A DNA stretch of 64,000 nt from the NCBI GenBank assembly GCA_029891345.1, contig CM057009.1, forward strand, positions 292,718,966-292,782,965, written 5' to 3'. The position numbers were made by a program, and so were the translations under genes. Below, in pieces: positions 49,819-62,939 of the stretch. Position 1 is the stretch's first letter. The number at the start of each line of letters is the position of its first letter. The DNA is from Dryococelus australis. Its lineage: Eukaryota > Arthropoda > Insecta > Phasmatodea > Phasmatidae. The notes beneath the pieces were generated by a model, which searched no databases, had not been told where the DNA came from, and worked only from the letters and a program-made list of their open reading frames with translations.

Positions 49819-52800
49819 GACTTGACATGGCAAATGAAATGCGTCAGTTTAAGACGCGCGCCTGCCTCGTGCACTGCGACAGTGCGGCCACGGTGCCACA
49901 CACGGAGCTTGTTTACAGATTGTCTAAGCTCGAGCCACAGGAAGCAGTCGCGTAGCTCACATCTCTTATGCAGAATGTACCCTCTAGCTGCGTGTACAAT
50001 GCTTGGAGACTGGCACATTTACTCGAGTTTGTGAGATCGTACGAAATACATCAGACAATTGTATTTTCTTGTACATTTTGTGAGTGAACCGCGGTATTTT
50101 TCGAAATCCTTTGTGGAGACTGAACCAGTTATAGACACCCAGGAAAAAAAAGGGTTGTAAATAAATTCAAAGTATAGTAGTCAGTCAAAAAGTTCAGTAA
50201 CCAACATTATAAATTTTTTTTTCTCTCATCCAAATACAGAGTTAATCAATAGGATACATTTTAGGCATGGGGGACAAAATTGTATACCATCAAATTATTT
50301 CTTTCAAATTGCTGTTAAAATTTTGTCAGCTCTATTCAGACAAAAAAAAAATTGGTCAGGTTTCCTCCCAATGCCTCTTTACTACAGAACCAACGAATCA
50401 GCTATTAAAAAGAAAGTTGATTATATAGTCGGCTGCTTTAAACAAATGAGAGCTGCTGTTGTATACGCCTGTTGAAAAGTCTGAATTAAATCCTTATGGT
50501 CAAATTAACTCGGGTAAATTTGCACGTCTTTATCAACGCTGTACAAGGTTTGTAGTCTTTTAAACCCGAATAGTAGTCGCAGGCCATCGGATAGAAGTGG
50601 AAGGAACTAGTCAGCTATCTTGAATTCCTGTAGGCACTTCATCATTAATTTAAACTCTTTAGTGCTCGCCATAGAATATTTTCTTAAAAATTAATGTAGA
50701 CATGACTTAACTCTATTTAAGTTAAGTAAATATTGAAAAAATCTTGTATAAAACACATGTATTCGATTGAATTTCACTATAAAGTAGTATTAAACAAAAA
50801 TTACGAGAACTGCCTACCAATATAGCTACCTATCCCCACGCTCTGTCATTAGAGATAAAATGTTGGCCATACTGAATTTCGTGGATAATTTTCGTGAGAA
50901 ATAACCCATGAAAATTATTTAGAATGTATTTATGGGAACATATTTATTAAAAAAATTCAGAGAAGTGGTTTTCTATAAATTGTTATAGAAACGTTTCTTT
51001 CGGTAGCTATCCGTATTCACTCAACTCTAATTCACATAAATTTTTTTCCATGTTTACAGAAACGGGTCTACCGACCTGCTGGTTCGCACTACAAATGCCC
51101 GGGGGGACGAATAGTTTAATTGAATGTCATTATATATTTTTATTAGTCGGACTTGTGACGACTTCGTGAGCAAGGGACAGTGAAGTGAAACCGGCCACCA
51201 AAAGAATTCAGATACTGTGAACGACCTCGGTATTCGTTGTCCAGTCCGACTGCTGCAATCTGCGACAAAAATAAGTTGGTTTCGTGAGGTACTACCTAGC
51301 AGAGCCGCAGACCAGTACACAGAACCGAAACTGCTGCATGTAACCCACAACTCCTACTGGACACAATGACGGAACATTATACCAGCAATTTGAGAGCATG
51401 TCATTAGCTAATGAATGGCTGAATGTGAACTCGCGAGATGTCCTCCTAGCCGTTATGTAACCTGTCAGCCACAATACCTGCATCTAGAGCACCACGCAGC
51501 CAACCAGTAAATGTGTACGTTTGCATCAAAGGAACCGCATAACATTTTGCTTCTGAGGACTCGATATTCAGTGCTGCAACCAGAGTTATTGCGACACGGT
51601 GAAGTAGAAAGAAAATTATGAATAGAGTTTATTGAAACAGCCAGGAAGCACATGACAGGTTACATCAACACATTAACGAAGAAATTTTAGGAAAATAACT
51701 TAAATCATTGATATCCTTTAATGACTTCGATTGTAAACCTATTCGCAAATATAAATTGGGACGAAAATAATAGGCTTCATCTCTTAGAGTTGTTAAACTA
51801 TGACGTATTAGTAAATACACAGACCTCGTAGAAATTAGTGGCAGTGATTTACACTCAAGTGTGAGATGCAATTAAAAATCCCCGGAAGATTCTCCTGAAT
51901 GTCTTTGCATAAGAGTGAACTGTTCGAGGTGGAAAGCATTTCCCAAAGTGGGAAGCACAAAGAATGAGTGTTAGGATTAATGGCGCAGTTCAGATTCGGA
52001 TTATCGAGTTCCACTTATCGACTATAGGAACGCTCCGGTAAAGTCTTATGCCAAAATTCATAAAATTCGTAGCGCAGCTTATTCCAATTTCCGTGAAACA
52101 TATGTCGAAACAGTATTCATCTTAATATAGAAACAATAAAACTGAAATTTCGAAGCAAAACTTTTAAACAGGTTAAATTGCTCCCCCACGTGTGTATTTC
52201 ATACGCCCACGCACTGTTGGAATAAATATCTTTCCTAGCGATTGACTGGTATATTAAAAATATGTCGATGCGCCAGTTTGATATTACGGCGTCTTAAAAT
52301 CCACTTAATCATCTGCTTCAGGTGTGTGTAGTCTAGGGTAAGTATGAGGAGAGGAAATGGTAAAATTAAACGACCACTTTTTAACACCTCGGCTAGTTCC
52401 TTCTTGCTGTGTATCACACGTATTCCTGCCACGTGTACAAACTGACATTACCATGTCAATAATGAGTAATACTCTATGCAGGAATATTCGGTTCTCTGGG
52501 GCATAAGCTATGTGTGGTGATTAACTTTCGAATGAGATGTGCGACTTTTAACCCGATGTAATTATTAAAAGAAATATAGGCCCTGGAAATAGGCGTTTAA
52601 AATAATTTCACGTATAAATATTGGAAACTACCGGAGATGAAACAATAACTTCCTGAATAGTGTTTTCCTGAATTAATACATGCACAAGGTAAAATTCTAA
52701 TGGGTTTTATGGTCACATTTCATTAATAAAATAGAGGTGACATTTTATTATTTAAAAAATTGGACCATGCACTAAGACCAAATATTTTATCAGTATCATT

Positions 52801-55800
52801 AATTATCGCGTTAAAGTTGATAGAAAAGTTTGCTTTGGTATGACATTTTCAGGAAAATGAGTATCGAGAAGTTTTAAAATATACGTTTGTTTACCTGATA
52901 GACATGCAATCTGTACATCTGAGATTAATTTTCTGAATAAAAATGAATAATAGTATTATCCATCAAATTTATATAAATGTTATATTCCAATTCAAGAAAT
53001 CGCTTTACTGTTCGTAATTTTTTTTCATCAAAAGTAATTTATAGCTATTTTTAATGAGTAATTATAAAATCTTGATTTTCTGAAACCATTAACTCCCTTA
53101 GCATTTACAATAGGTTTTGATTCTTACGATAAGTTATTTTTCACTATTCATAAAGAATAATTTCACAGCGTTTTACCTGGATCTATGAATAATTTTTTTT
53201 AAAATTAAGTAGCAATATGAAATTCTTACAGACATAAATGTAATAATACTACGCCAAATTTTACACCATCGTGTACACAACAAAATGAACCAAATCAAGT
53301 GGACATCAATGAAAAACATTTATCTTTGAATAGTGTGTTAAAACCTTAGTGTCTAGGATATGTAATATCCCCCTCTCTCGGTATTAAATTTGATTTCAAA
53401 GTAGAGAGCATTTATGCTAGAACGTTATTACTAAAGAGCGTTTCACGCTTTGAAACTGAGTTAAACACGTGCACACATGTGATTATTTATATGAGAGACG
53501 ATATCAAACAAAAAGGTGTCAAAGGATAATATTTGGCGCTAGAGTTTGATCATATTAACTACTTTTTATATAGTTCGACTGTGTCTGTACGTTTCATCAT
53601 GGAAAATCCTCTTTGACGACGCCTTCAGCACGTGCCTAATTAGAGATTGATTTTTGAATGACAACATCCACCGCAGCCTGTTCTATCTGACTTTGTATTT
53701 TAGAGCATATATATTTGTATTTGTTAATTTTTAGGTTTCACAACAGTAGTGGCCGTATGTGTGCGAGTTTTAACTCAATACATTATAGCGTCTATTAAAG
53801 CGTTATTACATGCACTGTATTACACAAATTGCTATTAAGCTTCAGCTTTATGTGATAATTTAATTAATCTGGCCTGGATACATGTTACTCTGAGTGCATA
53901 TGTTGATAACGACGTATCGCTTCCCGAGTGACATTTTCAATCGTCAACCAATGAAACGGTGCATGTTTATACATTCAGCAATTTTCCCCCACGTAATACC
54001 ATTGCGTCGGCCTACAAACCAAATAAGGTCGATTAAATGTTTTAATATATATACTGCATTAATAATATTAGTTTAAGTGAACTGTTGTCTCCCACAAAGG
54101 CTCGAAGCCCACACTAGTGGGTATAATTTTCATTTTGTGTACCGACTTAAAACGATATTAAAATAAATTTGAAATGATTTTACCTGTAACAACTTTAGAC
54201 TGAAACTCTTAATAAAATTTGAAAATACCTTTTCGCATAATATGTTGACAGTGCCAGTTAGCGTTTAGTTAGCATACGAAATATTGTTGCGATACGTACA
54301 TATACAAAACCTCCACATCACAAGTTCAGAGTTTACGTATAGTAAATATTTTTTGATGAACTTGAGGAAAGCATGCAATATTTCTAAACTTTGCTACTAA
54401 TAGGGTGTCACATTTTGTTGTCTAATATTGGGACCTGAGGGGATTTAATTTTCATTTAGATTCATAATTTGACTGGATACTGTCCAAGATAAAAACTGAA
54501 CCACGGAAATAAAACTACTTCGCAAAAAATATCAACTTTGTGCCCACGTTAAACAGACACAGTATAAAACCATGTACACTGTTTAAAGATAGGCAGATTT
54601 ACTTCCATTGGTTCATACAGCTGATATAAACATTTATTTGTACTGCAAGGTGTCAATCCAGGTTAAATTTTAATCATTTGAGGACGCGAACAGATCAAAG
54701 TTTCCAAATCTTCGCGTAGGCCTAAGCGTATTTATACGTGTATCATTATGGCGTCTTACATTACTTGCTATTTATCGTCTTCTTTGTTTTCGTGTGAATC
54801 CTTACCTGACTATTATAATCCCTTGATCCGTATATTTATCGATAGTTGGCTTTTTTTTCTCTATTGTGTTGTGGTTGGTTATTGTTTATGTTGGTGCTGC
54901 TCTTCCGTTCATATTTGACTTCAGTTTCGCGCCGAAACGAAAGCCAGGCTAGTTAGAATTATTTTTCTTGTTTATGATCTTTTTTTGTTTTACTTATCTT
55001 AATATCTGTCTTCAATTAGAGGATTTCATTTTAATAATTTTATTTATTTTCGTTTTCTCCTTTTTGTGTAATATTTCTCTTTGTTTAATTTTGTTACCAC
55101 ATAGGTCGATGAAATTTCATTTAAATTCTGAATGAAATTCAATTACACCAAGCCAACGCACTTCGAAAGCTTTAATTTATGTTCCACATAAATCAGTCTT
55201 GAGCAGTATTGAGTAGTACGATTTACTTTATTTTTTAATTCACTAAGAATCTTTTGCTTAATACATTTATATTCCATTAACCTAAAAGTGCACGCTATTT
55301 GTACTTTCATGTGAACAAGTTGTGTATCATGCTATTGTACGCTGTTCCTATTTGAGTTTGGTATTTAGTTGTTAGACTAATATATAGTTTGATGCATAAG
55401 CTCTTCTTTTTTTTTTTTCAACAAGTAGCCCACAACTACATATCAACATATGGCTGTTCGACGCGTGGGGTGATGTTGTAGACTGTGATTAACTTGCACT
55501 TACGAGAAAAGATTAAAATTTAGTATTGTCATGAGTGTTCGTGGCAAAGTATGTTTACCTACCCAGCTGCACCTGAGCATATTGTTTTGGGAAGTGTATT
55601 TTGGGATTATAAACATACAAAAGGACGTAAAATAATTTTAGGCTATCATACACTTGAACTGAATACAAATCCTCTTACATTAATCACATAAGATATAATA
55701 TATAGGTTTCATTATTTTTCGTAGTGCTCGAAGAGTACTTGTATCGCCAATACCTTTCAGAGATATCTCCTAGAATGCGCTGGTGTCGTCCACCTTGCTA

Positions 55801-55900
55801 AGGGTGCTGGCAGTATCTGCAATAAGGGCAATGTCTTATTTACGGTTCGCAAGAAACTCACCTGTATTGAAGTCATTTTCATTTTCAGAAATCCTTGGGT
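49819..55900. other. Long stretch without recognised genes or elements
   Basis: A G/C-richer part follows the inverted pair (about 49850-50040) and another lies at about 51060-51560, where a 98-codon minus frame (51054-51350) occurs; neither shows a known motif. The rest is A/T-leaning, unique-looking sequence with only short poly-T or poly-A runs. Confidence 0.4.
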
Positions 55901-55904
55901 AGCG

Positions 55905-55985
55905 GGAGGTTTGCGATTCAACCACCCTTAGCACCAAAGGTGGTGTAGTCGCATTTGTCAGTTGAGCTACAGAGACGAGTAGGAA
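55905..55985 (-). mobile_element. tRNA-derived SINE head, third type
   Basis: On the minus strand CTCGTCTCTGTAGCTCAACTG contains a perfect A box (TAGCTCAACTG, 55959-55969) followed at tRNA spacing by a decayed B box (GGTTGAATCGC near 55912-55922). The downstream body is short or unrecognised. Confidence 0.6.
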
Positions 55986-55989
55986 GATA

Positions 55990-57122
55990 TAATTTAAAAT
56001 GAGATACACATAACTCATCAATAAATTTTGAAATTTAATTTGTTATCCAATTTTTATTTTAAAACATTTTTACTAGCAGCCGGTCTTTTGTTTCCTAATC
56101 ACATCCACTACAATTATATTTTTTTGTATTCACGTTTGATTCAGTCCGTCATTATCTTTTCATCTACAGTATAGGCCGCCATCTATGTTGGACTTAGAAT
56201 TTTTCCCCTCTAACAATTCCTATGCTCCCCCACTCCATTCAGACATTCATTATATTGGATTTATAAGATTTTCGAGTATTATTTCTCTCTTGCTCCCCAA
56301 TTTCTATTTTAAAGACGACACACTAATTCTCAGATTTAGAAAATGTTCACCTCTAGTAAATCCTCTTGCTCCCTTATTTCACCTTTCCTTACTCAACACT
56401 AGATGGTTCGCAGTTAATTAAACTCTTTTAAAATTAGTTTTTAATAATGATAATATCTTTATTGGATTAATTTTAATGTTAACACTAAAAAGGGCATTTA
56501 CAGAAATACTACCAAACAACAATTGACATCTATTCTATGTCCTAACATCTTATTAAACGTATAATGTTGAAAATGGCGGCTGCTGAATTCGATGTCATTT
56601 TATTTCAGAAACAAAACTGAAAAAATTCGGTCAATGTAAGTGTTATTTTTAAATGAAAGAAGGAGCTTAAGTAGGTTTTCTATAAGTTTTGATTTAAACC
56701 TTAAACCAAAAAATACTACGACACTTTAATCTTACTGTGTGAAATTATCATACACACATAAAGTATATTTAACGCTTTTTTTTATTACTCCCACATTAAG
56801 AGGTGAATAACTTTCTTATTTATCAGGGAATCAAACTTTATTAACAACATGAAGTCATCATTTACTTAAGCTGATAGGAAGACCTAACGTTCAACAGGAC
56901 CACAGTTTGTGTAGGAAGTAGTCGAGCGATAAGCAATATTGTCACTTACTGACATCCATTCCTGATACCACACAGCGATACCAAGGTAAGTATTTATTTT
57001 CAAACAACCTCGTTGTTCTCGGAATACGGGGTAAATGTAGCCGAAATGTAAGCTAGTCTTATTTTCCACTTTGCAGCGCATTTTCGTGTCGACACAACAA
57101 TGATGGGAATTTGAGAGTTGAT
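55990..57122. other. No feature recognised
   Basis: Mixed sequence; a pyrimidine-rich part at 56190-56410 is open in one frame for 78 codons but has no known motif. Confidence 0.4.
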
Positions 57123-57347
57123 TTGAGATATTTGGGCGGCTCTTAACAACAAGGTCTTGAGAGCTAATGAGGGTGAACTGAGGTATGGCTGGAGCAGCGC
57201 CGGAATGCAAGGGCGGGGAGATCCCTGACCAGCGGCATCGTCCGGCACGATTCCCACTTGCGAAAATCCGAGTGTGGCCCGGCCGGGATTGAACCCGGTT
57301 CGCTGTGATGGGAGGCGGGCAGGCTAACCGCTCAGCCACCGCCGCCC
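57123..57347 (-). mobile_element. SINE-A copy 4
   Basis: On the minus strand: GGGCGGCGGTGGCTGAGCGG, with an intact A box, then GCGAACCGGGTTCAATCCC with a perfect B box core, and the body down to ACCCTCATTAGCTCTCAAGA and GGGCGGCTCTTAA-type complement at its end. It has the best B box among the copies. Confidence 0.9.
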
Positions 57348-57559
57348 CAAACAAGTAAGGGGTTCTAAATATCAACAAGTAACAATTTCAAATATAGTTG
57401 GTTCGTCGTTTACTAAACAATTTCAAAATCATTAAAAAAAATACATCCCCGTCTATAGTTACATAGGTATATCTTTACTGAAACACTGACTGTCATGAAA
57501 GAATATCTACGGATACAGAAGTGAAATGGCATGGCATTTACTTTGACGTAGGCGTACCT

Positions 57560-57760
57560 GTTCGCTGATTGGCTGCGCGAGACTCTGGAACGGGTCTCGT
57601 ACCTGAATGGCTGCTGCGCGCTGAGAAACTTTCCCTATTGGCTGGGCTGCGGGTTGGCGAGTAAGTTACCAGGCGCTGATTGGCGAACGTCGTTCCAAGT
57701 CGCTGGCCAGGGACGCCATGTTTCTGGCGTGTGCACCTGGAGCTCGTGGCGTAAGCGGCT
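57560..57760 (+). promoter_or_regulatory. CpG-rich islet with three ATTGG (inverted CCAAT) boxes
   Basis: The sequence turns abruptly GC- and CpG-rich here. ATTGG, the inverted CCAAT box bound by NF-Y, occurs at 57568, 57637 and 57679 in GATTGGCTG/TATTGGCTG/GATTGGCGA contexts. An ATG in a good initiator context (GACGCCATG, 57718-57720) opens 11 codons that run to GGCGTAAGC at 57748, a fair splice donor. This looks like a housekeeping-type promoter with a short first coding exon, but no downstream exon was identified. Confidence 0.3.
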
Positions 57761-58734
57761 GTTCCACTTCTGTATTCTCGAGTGTTCTGTGCTGGTATGT
57801 CATATTAATATTGGAAACGACGTAATAAAAGAAATTCTATGTTGGAATATACTATTGTTAGTATGGCGTAAAAAATTATAGCAGTTAATTTATTCAATTT
57901 ATTTTCTGTTTGTTTTATGTGCATAAGAGAGAAAATGAAAACATCAGTAAATCATTTAAATTTCTTTATTTCTTCGGGGTCAGCCAAAGGCCAGTCACGA
58001 ATTCTTTTCACCTCCGAGCCTATTTCCTTTCTTGGCGATACGAGGGTATAGTATCGTTCCTTTAGCTGATCCTTGTGTTATATACCTCGTGACTATTCAT
58101 CCTCTGGCTCTCTCGGGCGACGTAACTTTTACATTTTGTTTTTATTGATTTACTTAACATCGCCTCTTGATTGATCATTTTGTCGTATATGATTGATCAT
58201 TGTCGTATATGATTGAATACTGGGAGTTATTTTCTTTGTTCTAATTTATGTATTTCTACTCTACTTTTCTAAGCCATTGTATAGCGGCTTTAAATAATAT
58301 TACGTACATCCATCCCTACATTAGGAAACAGCCGTGAGAGGGGCCTGAGGACCCTTTTTGATCCCCTCCCCCTGTAGAACCACACCATCAGGCTAAATTC
58401 CCGTCATTTAAATCTCACGTTACATTGCCAAGTTCGTTCATTTCAAATTTTGTTTATCTAGTTTCCTTGCCGTGGTCATTGTTCCTCCGTTGGTTATAAT
58501 TTTTGTACATTGCCATGGGTGCGTCATGTCTTCTAGCTTCTTCAAAGTGGGGGAGGGGGGACCAATCCCCCCAACTAGTCAGTTGCATTTTGACGAATCC
58601 TTCGAAAGTTCTACCTGTTTGTAACTGGGATTACCAAGTTACGCTTGATCGACACATTGCGTCTATGTCAATGATCATTTTATGAATTGTCAGGCGCGTC
58701 CTTATCACCGCGCAGGCTGACTCATCTCTGCCTC
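57761..58734. other. Unassigned region with a small tandem duplication
   Basis: GATTGATCATT...GTCGTATAT occurs twice at 58169-58215 (units of 22 and 20 bp). The remainder has no recognised feature. Confidence 0.4.
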
Positions 58735-58995
58735 CTCGGGGCCTCGGGGACTGAGCGGTTAGACTGCTCGCCTCCCACCAAGGCGAACCGGGCTCAATCC
58801 TTGGCCGAGTATTTCCCTGATTTTCGCAAGCGGGAATAGTGCAGACGATGCCACTGGTCGGCGGGTTTTCTCAGGGATATCCCATCTCCCCCACCCTTGC
58901 ATTCCTGCGCTGCTCCGTTCTCACCTCATTTCACCCTCATCGGCTCTCAAGACCTCTGCAAGAGCCACCGAAATCTCTCAACTCAACTCAACTCC
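58735..58995 (+). mobile_element. SINE-A copy 5
   Basis: GGGGCCTCGGGGACTGAGCGG leads into TTAGACTGCTCGCCTCCCACC and a B-box-like GGGCTCAATCC. The body contains GCCACTGGTCGGCGGGTTTT and TCATCGGCTCTCAAGACCTC. It ends in TCAACTCAACTCAACTC, a short tandem tail of the sort SINEs carry in place of poly-A. Confidence 0.9.
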
Positions 58996-60217
58996 ACTCT
59001 CTTCTCCCAGGCAGGACCAATAGTTGTCCTTCCCCAAGACGACGTCATCAACGCCTGGAGTAGGAGAGGGAGGTGGGGTGCCCCACCTGTCGCTTATCGC
59101 CACCGGGTTTGACGTCATTTGTCCCGCCCCCTCTCCCCTAGCATCTCTATACCCACTAATAAACAGCATGGTTCCTACCTATCTGTCTCCTGTAGCGTTT
59201 TCCATTAATGCATGTAACAATTTTGAATTCTTTCCTGTCGAAAGTGTTTTGACGGTGTCTATGCCCTTACTCTTCTCAGTTATAGTAGTTCAGCTATAAG
59301 TATACGAGGGTATGGCAGACCAATCCCTTGCCGCCGCTATGCATGTCCTCTTGCATGATTTCCTTCCCTGGCAGGAGTACGGGGCCTAGCACTGAGACGC
59401 ACTTAGCTCCCGTCCCCACCGCGGACGTTAGAAAAATTACTCACGTCACTCTCGCCTGCTGGAAGATCCAACGACTTGGCAGCAACTGTGTTGGGAAATG
59501 GTCGGCATCACGTCCATCGGCGTGTCTCGTGGTGCGAACTTCATTATGGTCCAGGCCACCTCATCTGCTTCTGTGTGGGGGAGAGTCTCCAATGGCCGTC
59601 AGCATCAAGGGTGTGCGACGTGGGCGAATCGGAGGCCACGGGCATCGGCGTAGTGACCAGGATTGTGACTTTCTGGAGAGCAGGGACTGGGACTGCACTT
59701 GCTGGACTGCAATGAAGTGGCACATGTTTCGTGAGCGATGGACATCAAGATGGTGCGAGTTCATAGCAATGGACATTTTGAGCGCATATTTGTAATTAAC
59801 GAGTGAAGATTAAGTGGTTGTAGGTCAGAGAAACTTACGGTGGTTAGGACTTAAATTATAATTGACGTAGCAGAAAAATTGTGGTCACTGGTGAAAATAG
59901 TAAGTGATCACAGTAGGGATAGACAGTTGTATTTTGTAAAAATAGCTTTGTGTATTTTTATCACATTGCAAATAAAGTATGCAATTAAATTAACTTATTT
60001 CAAGGTCCCATTCCTCCTGAACCTGGCAACGCCCAACATTTTTGACAGTATAACGGCAGAATAATAATTCGGCGGGCAGAAAGGCAGAACATAAGCATGT
60101 CTTTCAAAATTAACCGCTAACAGTTCGCACGGATGACTCTAAGGTCAAATTCCTGTATACACATTTCCGCTCATAGTTACCTGGATATGGGGATTTTAAC
60201 TTGCGGAGTCATACATA
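58996..60217. other. Unassigned region, G/C-richer in its first half
   Basis: The segment 59020-59780 is richer in G/C than most of the window and has several overlapping open frames. No family was recognised, and the second half returns to A/T-leaning sequence. Confidence 0.35.
59328..59795 (+). other. 155-codon open frame, unrecognised
   Basis: An ATG-initiated frame of 155 codons in the G/C-richer patch. Alternative frames on both strands are also open over parts of it, as expected from composition alone. It has cysteines and tryptophans near its end (DWDCTCW) but no motif I recognise. A repeat-derived or chance frame is the likeliest reading. Confidence 0.15.
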
Positions 60218-61159
60218 CACTCTAAAAAAAGCTTTATTTGTTGCGACAGATATTTCATGTCATCAAAGAATATATCGTTAAATATAAATCTCTGAAAAGT
60301 AGGTTTGCCACAAACAAAACTTTTGTTTGATCTATACATTAATGACAGTGATAACGTTCCATTGTGGTTACGATAGTTCAGCAGTATCCTTTGCGATCCT
60401 TTGTTCAACTACTGTGTGTTGAAGGTTAAACCATTATGTCGATGATCTAAGGAATTTGTTATTTGTTATTTAATTGGGTAGTATCCACTCCATCTTCGAA
60501 TTTTCTTACAAATCTTCGTAATGAAAATGTATGACCATAAATAAAAAATCAAAGCTAGACATTATATGGGCGACTAATTAACGATTTTTTTTGTAGGGTT
60601 TCGAATATATCTGTATTTTCTCATGTGGGACTGAAATTATTAAATAATTATATAATGCATGATTACGGTTACAGATGTGACACTAATCACTTAAGAAAAA
60701 TAAGTTGGATTTAGAAATAACTGTTAAAATGTTCCCTATGTCATGAATAGCTTGGTTTTTAAATATTGACTCCGAAAATTAAGCTAATGAGGAAAATACA
60801 TAAATCCAAGATAGCAAGGATACTTCCTCCTTAAGATTTAGAAAGTTTGGTTAGATACTAAATCTATAATGAACGAAAGAATAATGTCAATATTACTTAA
60901 ATCTCCTCTGGTGCACAGCAACATTTCTTCTACTGGAAACAAAACAAGCCCGCGGAAAATGTTTCTTTGCTACTAGTATAAAGAAAATTAATGTTGTCAT
61001 AAAACCAAAACGTATAGATAGAAATGTCATAATTAGAAACCTAATGTTCTTTAACATTTCCTTTGAAAGAAAGAAATATATTGTTATTGTAAACAAAACA
61101 GCCTCAAAAAAATTGTAGCTTTGGACAAATATTTTTACAACGTGTGTGCCATTGTAGTT
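60218..61159. other. Unassigned region starting with a lone CACTCT-like end
   Basis: ACACTCTAAAAAAAGC at 60217, preceded by TA, resembles the terminus of the CACT-ended elements, but no matching right end was found downstream. The rest has no recognised feature. Confidence 0.3.
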
Positions 61160-61403
61160 CAGAGGTTTAAGTCGACGCTTAACATCGAGGTCCTGACCAC
61201 CGATAAGAGTGAAATGAATGAGAAGATGGAGCAGCAGCGGAATGCAAGTGCAGTGAAATGGGAGTACCCAGAGCAAACCCACAGGCCAATGGCAACGGCC
61301 GCCACGTTGCCCACATGCGAGAATCCAGGAGACCTCCACCGCGAATATAGGTTCGCCTTGCTGGGAGGCGAGTAACCTAACCTCTACACCACCGCGGCCC
61401 CCG
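61160..61403 (-). mobile_element. SINE-A copy 6
   Basis: On the minus strand: GGGGGCCGCGGTGGTGTAGA with a diverged A box, then GCCTCCCAGCAAGGCGAACC, the body with TTTGCTCTGGGTACTCCCAT and TTGCATTCCGCTGCTGCTCC, and the 3' TCGGTGGTCAGGACCTCGAT segment. The head is more decayed than in copies 2, 4 and 5. Confidence 0.85.
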
Positions 61404-61481
61404 TGGCAGTTATAAAATGCATTCCATTTACACCTGGACCTTCAAGAATCAAGTAATACCACAAGCCATATTTAACATATG

Positions 61482-61541
61482 CGTCAGCACTTCAGATACG
61501 TCAGCACTTCAGATACGTCAGCACTTCAGATACGTCAGCGT
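61482..61541. repeat. 17-bp tandem repeat, 3.5 units
   Basis: CGTCAGCACTTCAGATA repeats exactly from 61482, 61499 and 61516, with a half unit from 61533. Confidence 0.97.
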
Positions 61542-62237
61542 TGTCGGAAACTGAAAAGTCGCGTTGTCCGCTAACGTATAGGTTAAATGATTTAGCTACG
61601 CCGTTTTGGTGAGTGGTGAGAGTGATGGGGTGAGATACGATTGGTTCATGTTCAAGTGTAAGTCGTGATAACGTCGGGCTTCAACGGATATTACGAGTCG
61701 GATATTACTTTTCGCAAATCCAACGTTCAGCCACAACAGGTAGCCGCTCATGGTTAACGAATAGAAATGCTTGCCTTGTTAACCTGTACAACGCTGTGCA
61801 TACAGGATGGATATTAACTGTAACGACAACCTTCGTGAGGTGATTCCTCGTCAAAAAATAGTTCGGAAACATAAACACAACATATAGTCGAAGTCTATTC
61901 GGAAGGGGTGAAAACCGCCCTTGAAAGTGTAGTTGCAGCAGATGTTTTGGCTAGTAACACAGCCAGAATGGTCGATAAATGTCTGAGTTTCTGGGTACTG
62001 CGTTATTAATCGACGAAGTACAAAGCACAAAAATATAGGCTCCAATATCAACCCCCAACCATGAAAAGTTAGGGGTTGGCAGCACATTTGTGCAAATAAA
62101 AATGTATCTGTTTCACTTTGTTTGTTGTTTCCCGAGGATTTGTAATCTACCATACATGGTGAAAAAAACTTCCGTCCTGTGTTTTTAAACTAAATGCCGC
62201 CGTTTTCGAGAAATTTATTCATGCCGATGAAGGTCAC

Positions 62238-62432
62238 GTGGTGTGGAGATGGAGCAATGGCGGAATTACGTGATCACGAAACGGGTGTGGCTCGAAAAAA
62301 AAAAACCGCTGGTCAATGGTAACGTCTGCCACTTTTCCCAGATACAAATATACGTGTCGACCCTGCCGGGAGTCGAGTCCGAATCACCGTGGTGGTAGGC
62401 GAGCAGTCTGTCCATTGCGCCAACACGGGTCC
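62238..62432 (-). mobile_element. SINE-A copy 7, decayed
   Basis: On the minus strand it begins near GGACCCGTGTTGGCGCAATG, where the A box is poor, followed by TCGCCTACCACCACGGTGAT, a B-box-like GGACTCGACTCCC and the family 3' phrase TTCCGCCATTGCTCC. It lies in the spacer of the long-TIR element, so it postdates that element. Confidence 0.7.
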
Positions 62433-62519
62433 TACTTGTAGCCCATATCAGCGATAGTATGTTGGATAACACGTGACACACGACTTGTTCCAACAATACA
62501 TGGCGTCATTTAAAATAAA

Positions 62520-62939
62520 GACCGTTCACCATAAAATGAGCAGTTTTGAATTTAACCTTAGAAAAATGTCACTGCTCCTATCTGTACATATCTTAACGAG
62601 TGGACCGTGTGGCATGCCCCCATTAAAGTTGGTAACCATGGAGGAAAAGTAGCTCCATATAATTAACGTCAAATAAAAAATTGTTATAAGTAACCATTTG
62701 TGCTCACTTAAATTTTTTAGTTCACTTAAAGCTTTTTCAATGCATGAGAATGTGAAAATGAGCAGATTTGCAAAGTATTTACTTTTCTAATAATTTCTAA
62801 ATTTCTTTGGATCAACGCATGCATAAGTGATCAGGCCCATAGCAATGGTAATTTTACATAAGGCGGAAGAATACAAAACATGCATACAAGTAGATCTTGA
62901 GCAAGGCTTTCAAAAGTGCTCGTTTTACCGTGAACAGCC
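62520..62939. mobile_element. F1 element, long form, intact (420 bp)
   Basis: It begins GACCGTTCACCATAAAATGA and ends CGTTTTACCGTGAACAGCC. It shares TIRs with the 235-bp F1 copies but has a longer, different middle (GGCATGCCCCCATTAAAGTT, ATCAGGCCCATAGCAATGGT). This middle is matched by the split copy at 27505-30110. Confidence 0.85.

Noticed and set aside
56884-57378. 164-codon minus-strand ORF
   Set aside because: Its first half is a SINE-A copy, and the remainder has no recognised domain.
60217-60235. Start of a fourth CACT-ended transposon
   Set aside because: TA-CACTCTAAAAAAAGC fits a terminus but no matching right end or subterminal repeats were found downstream.
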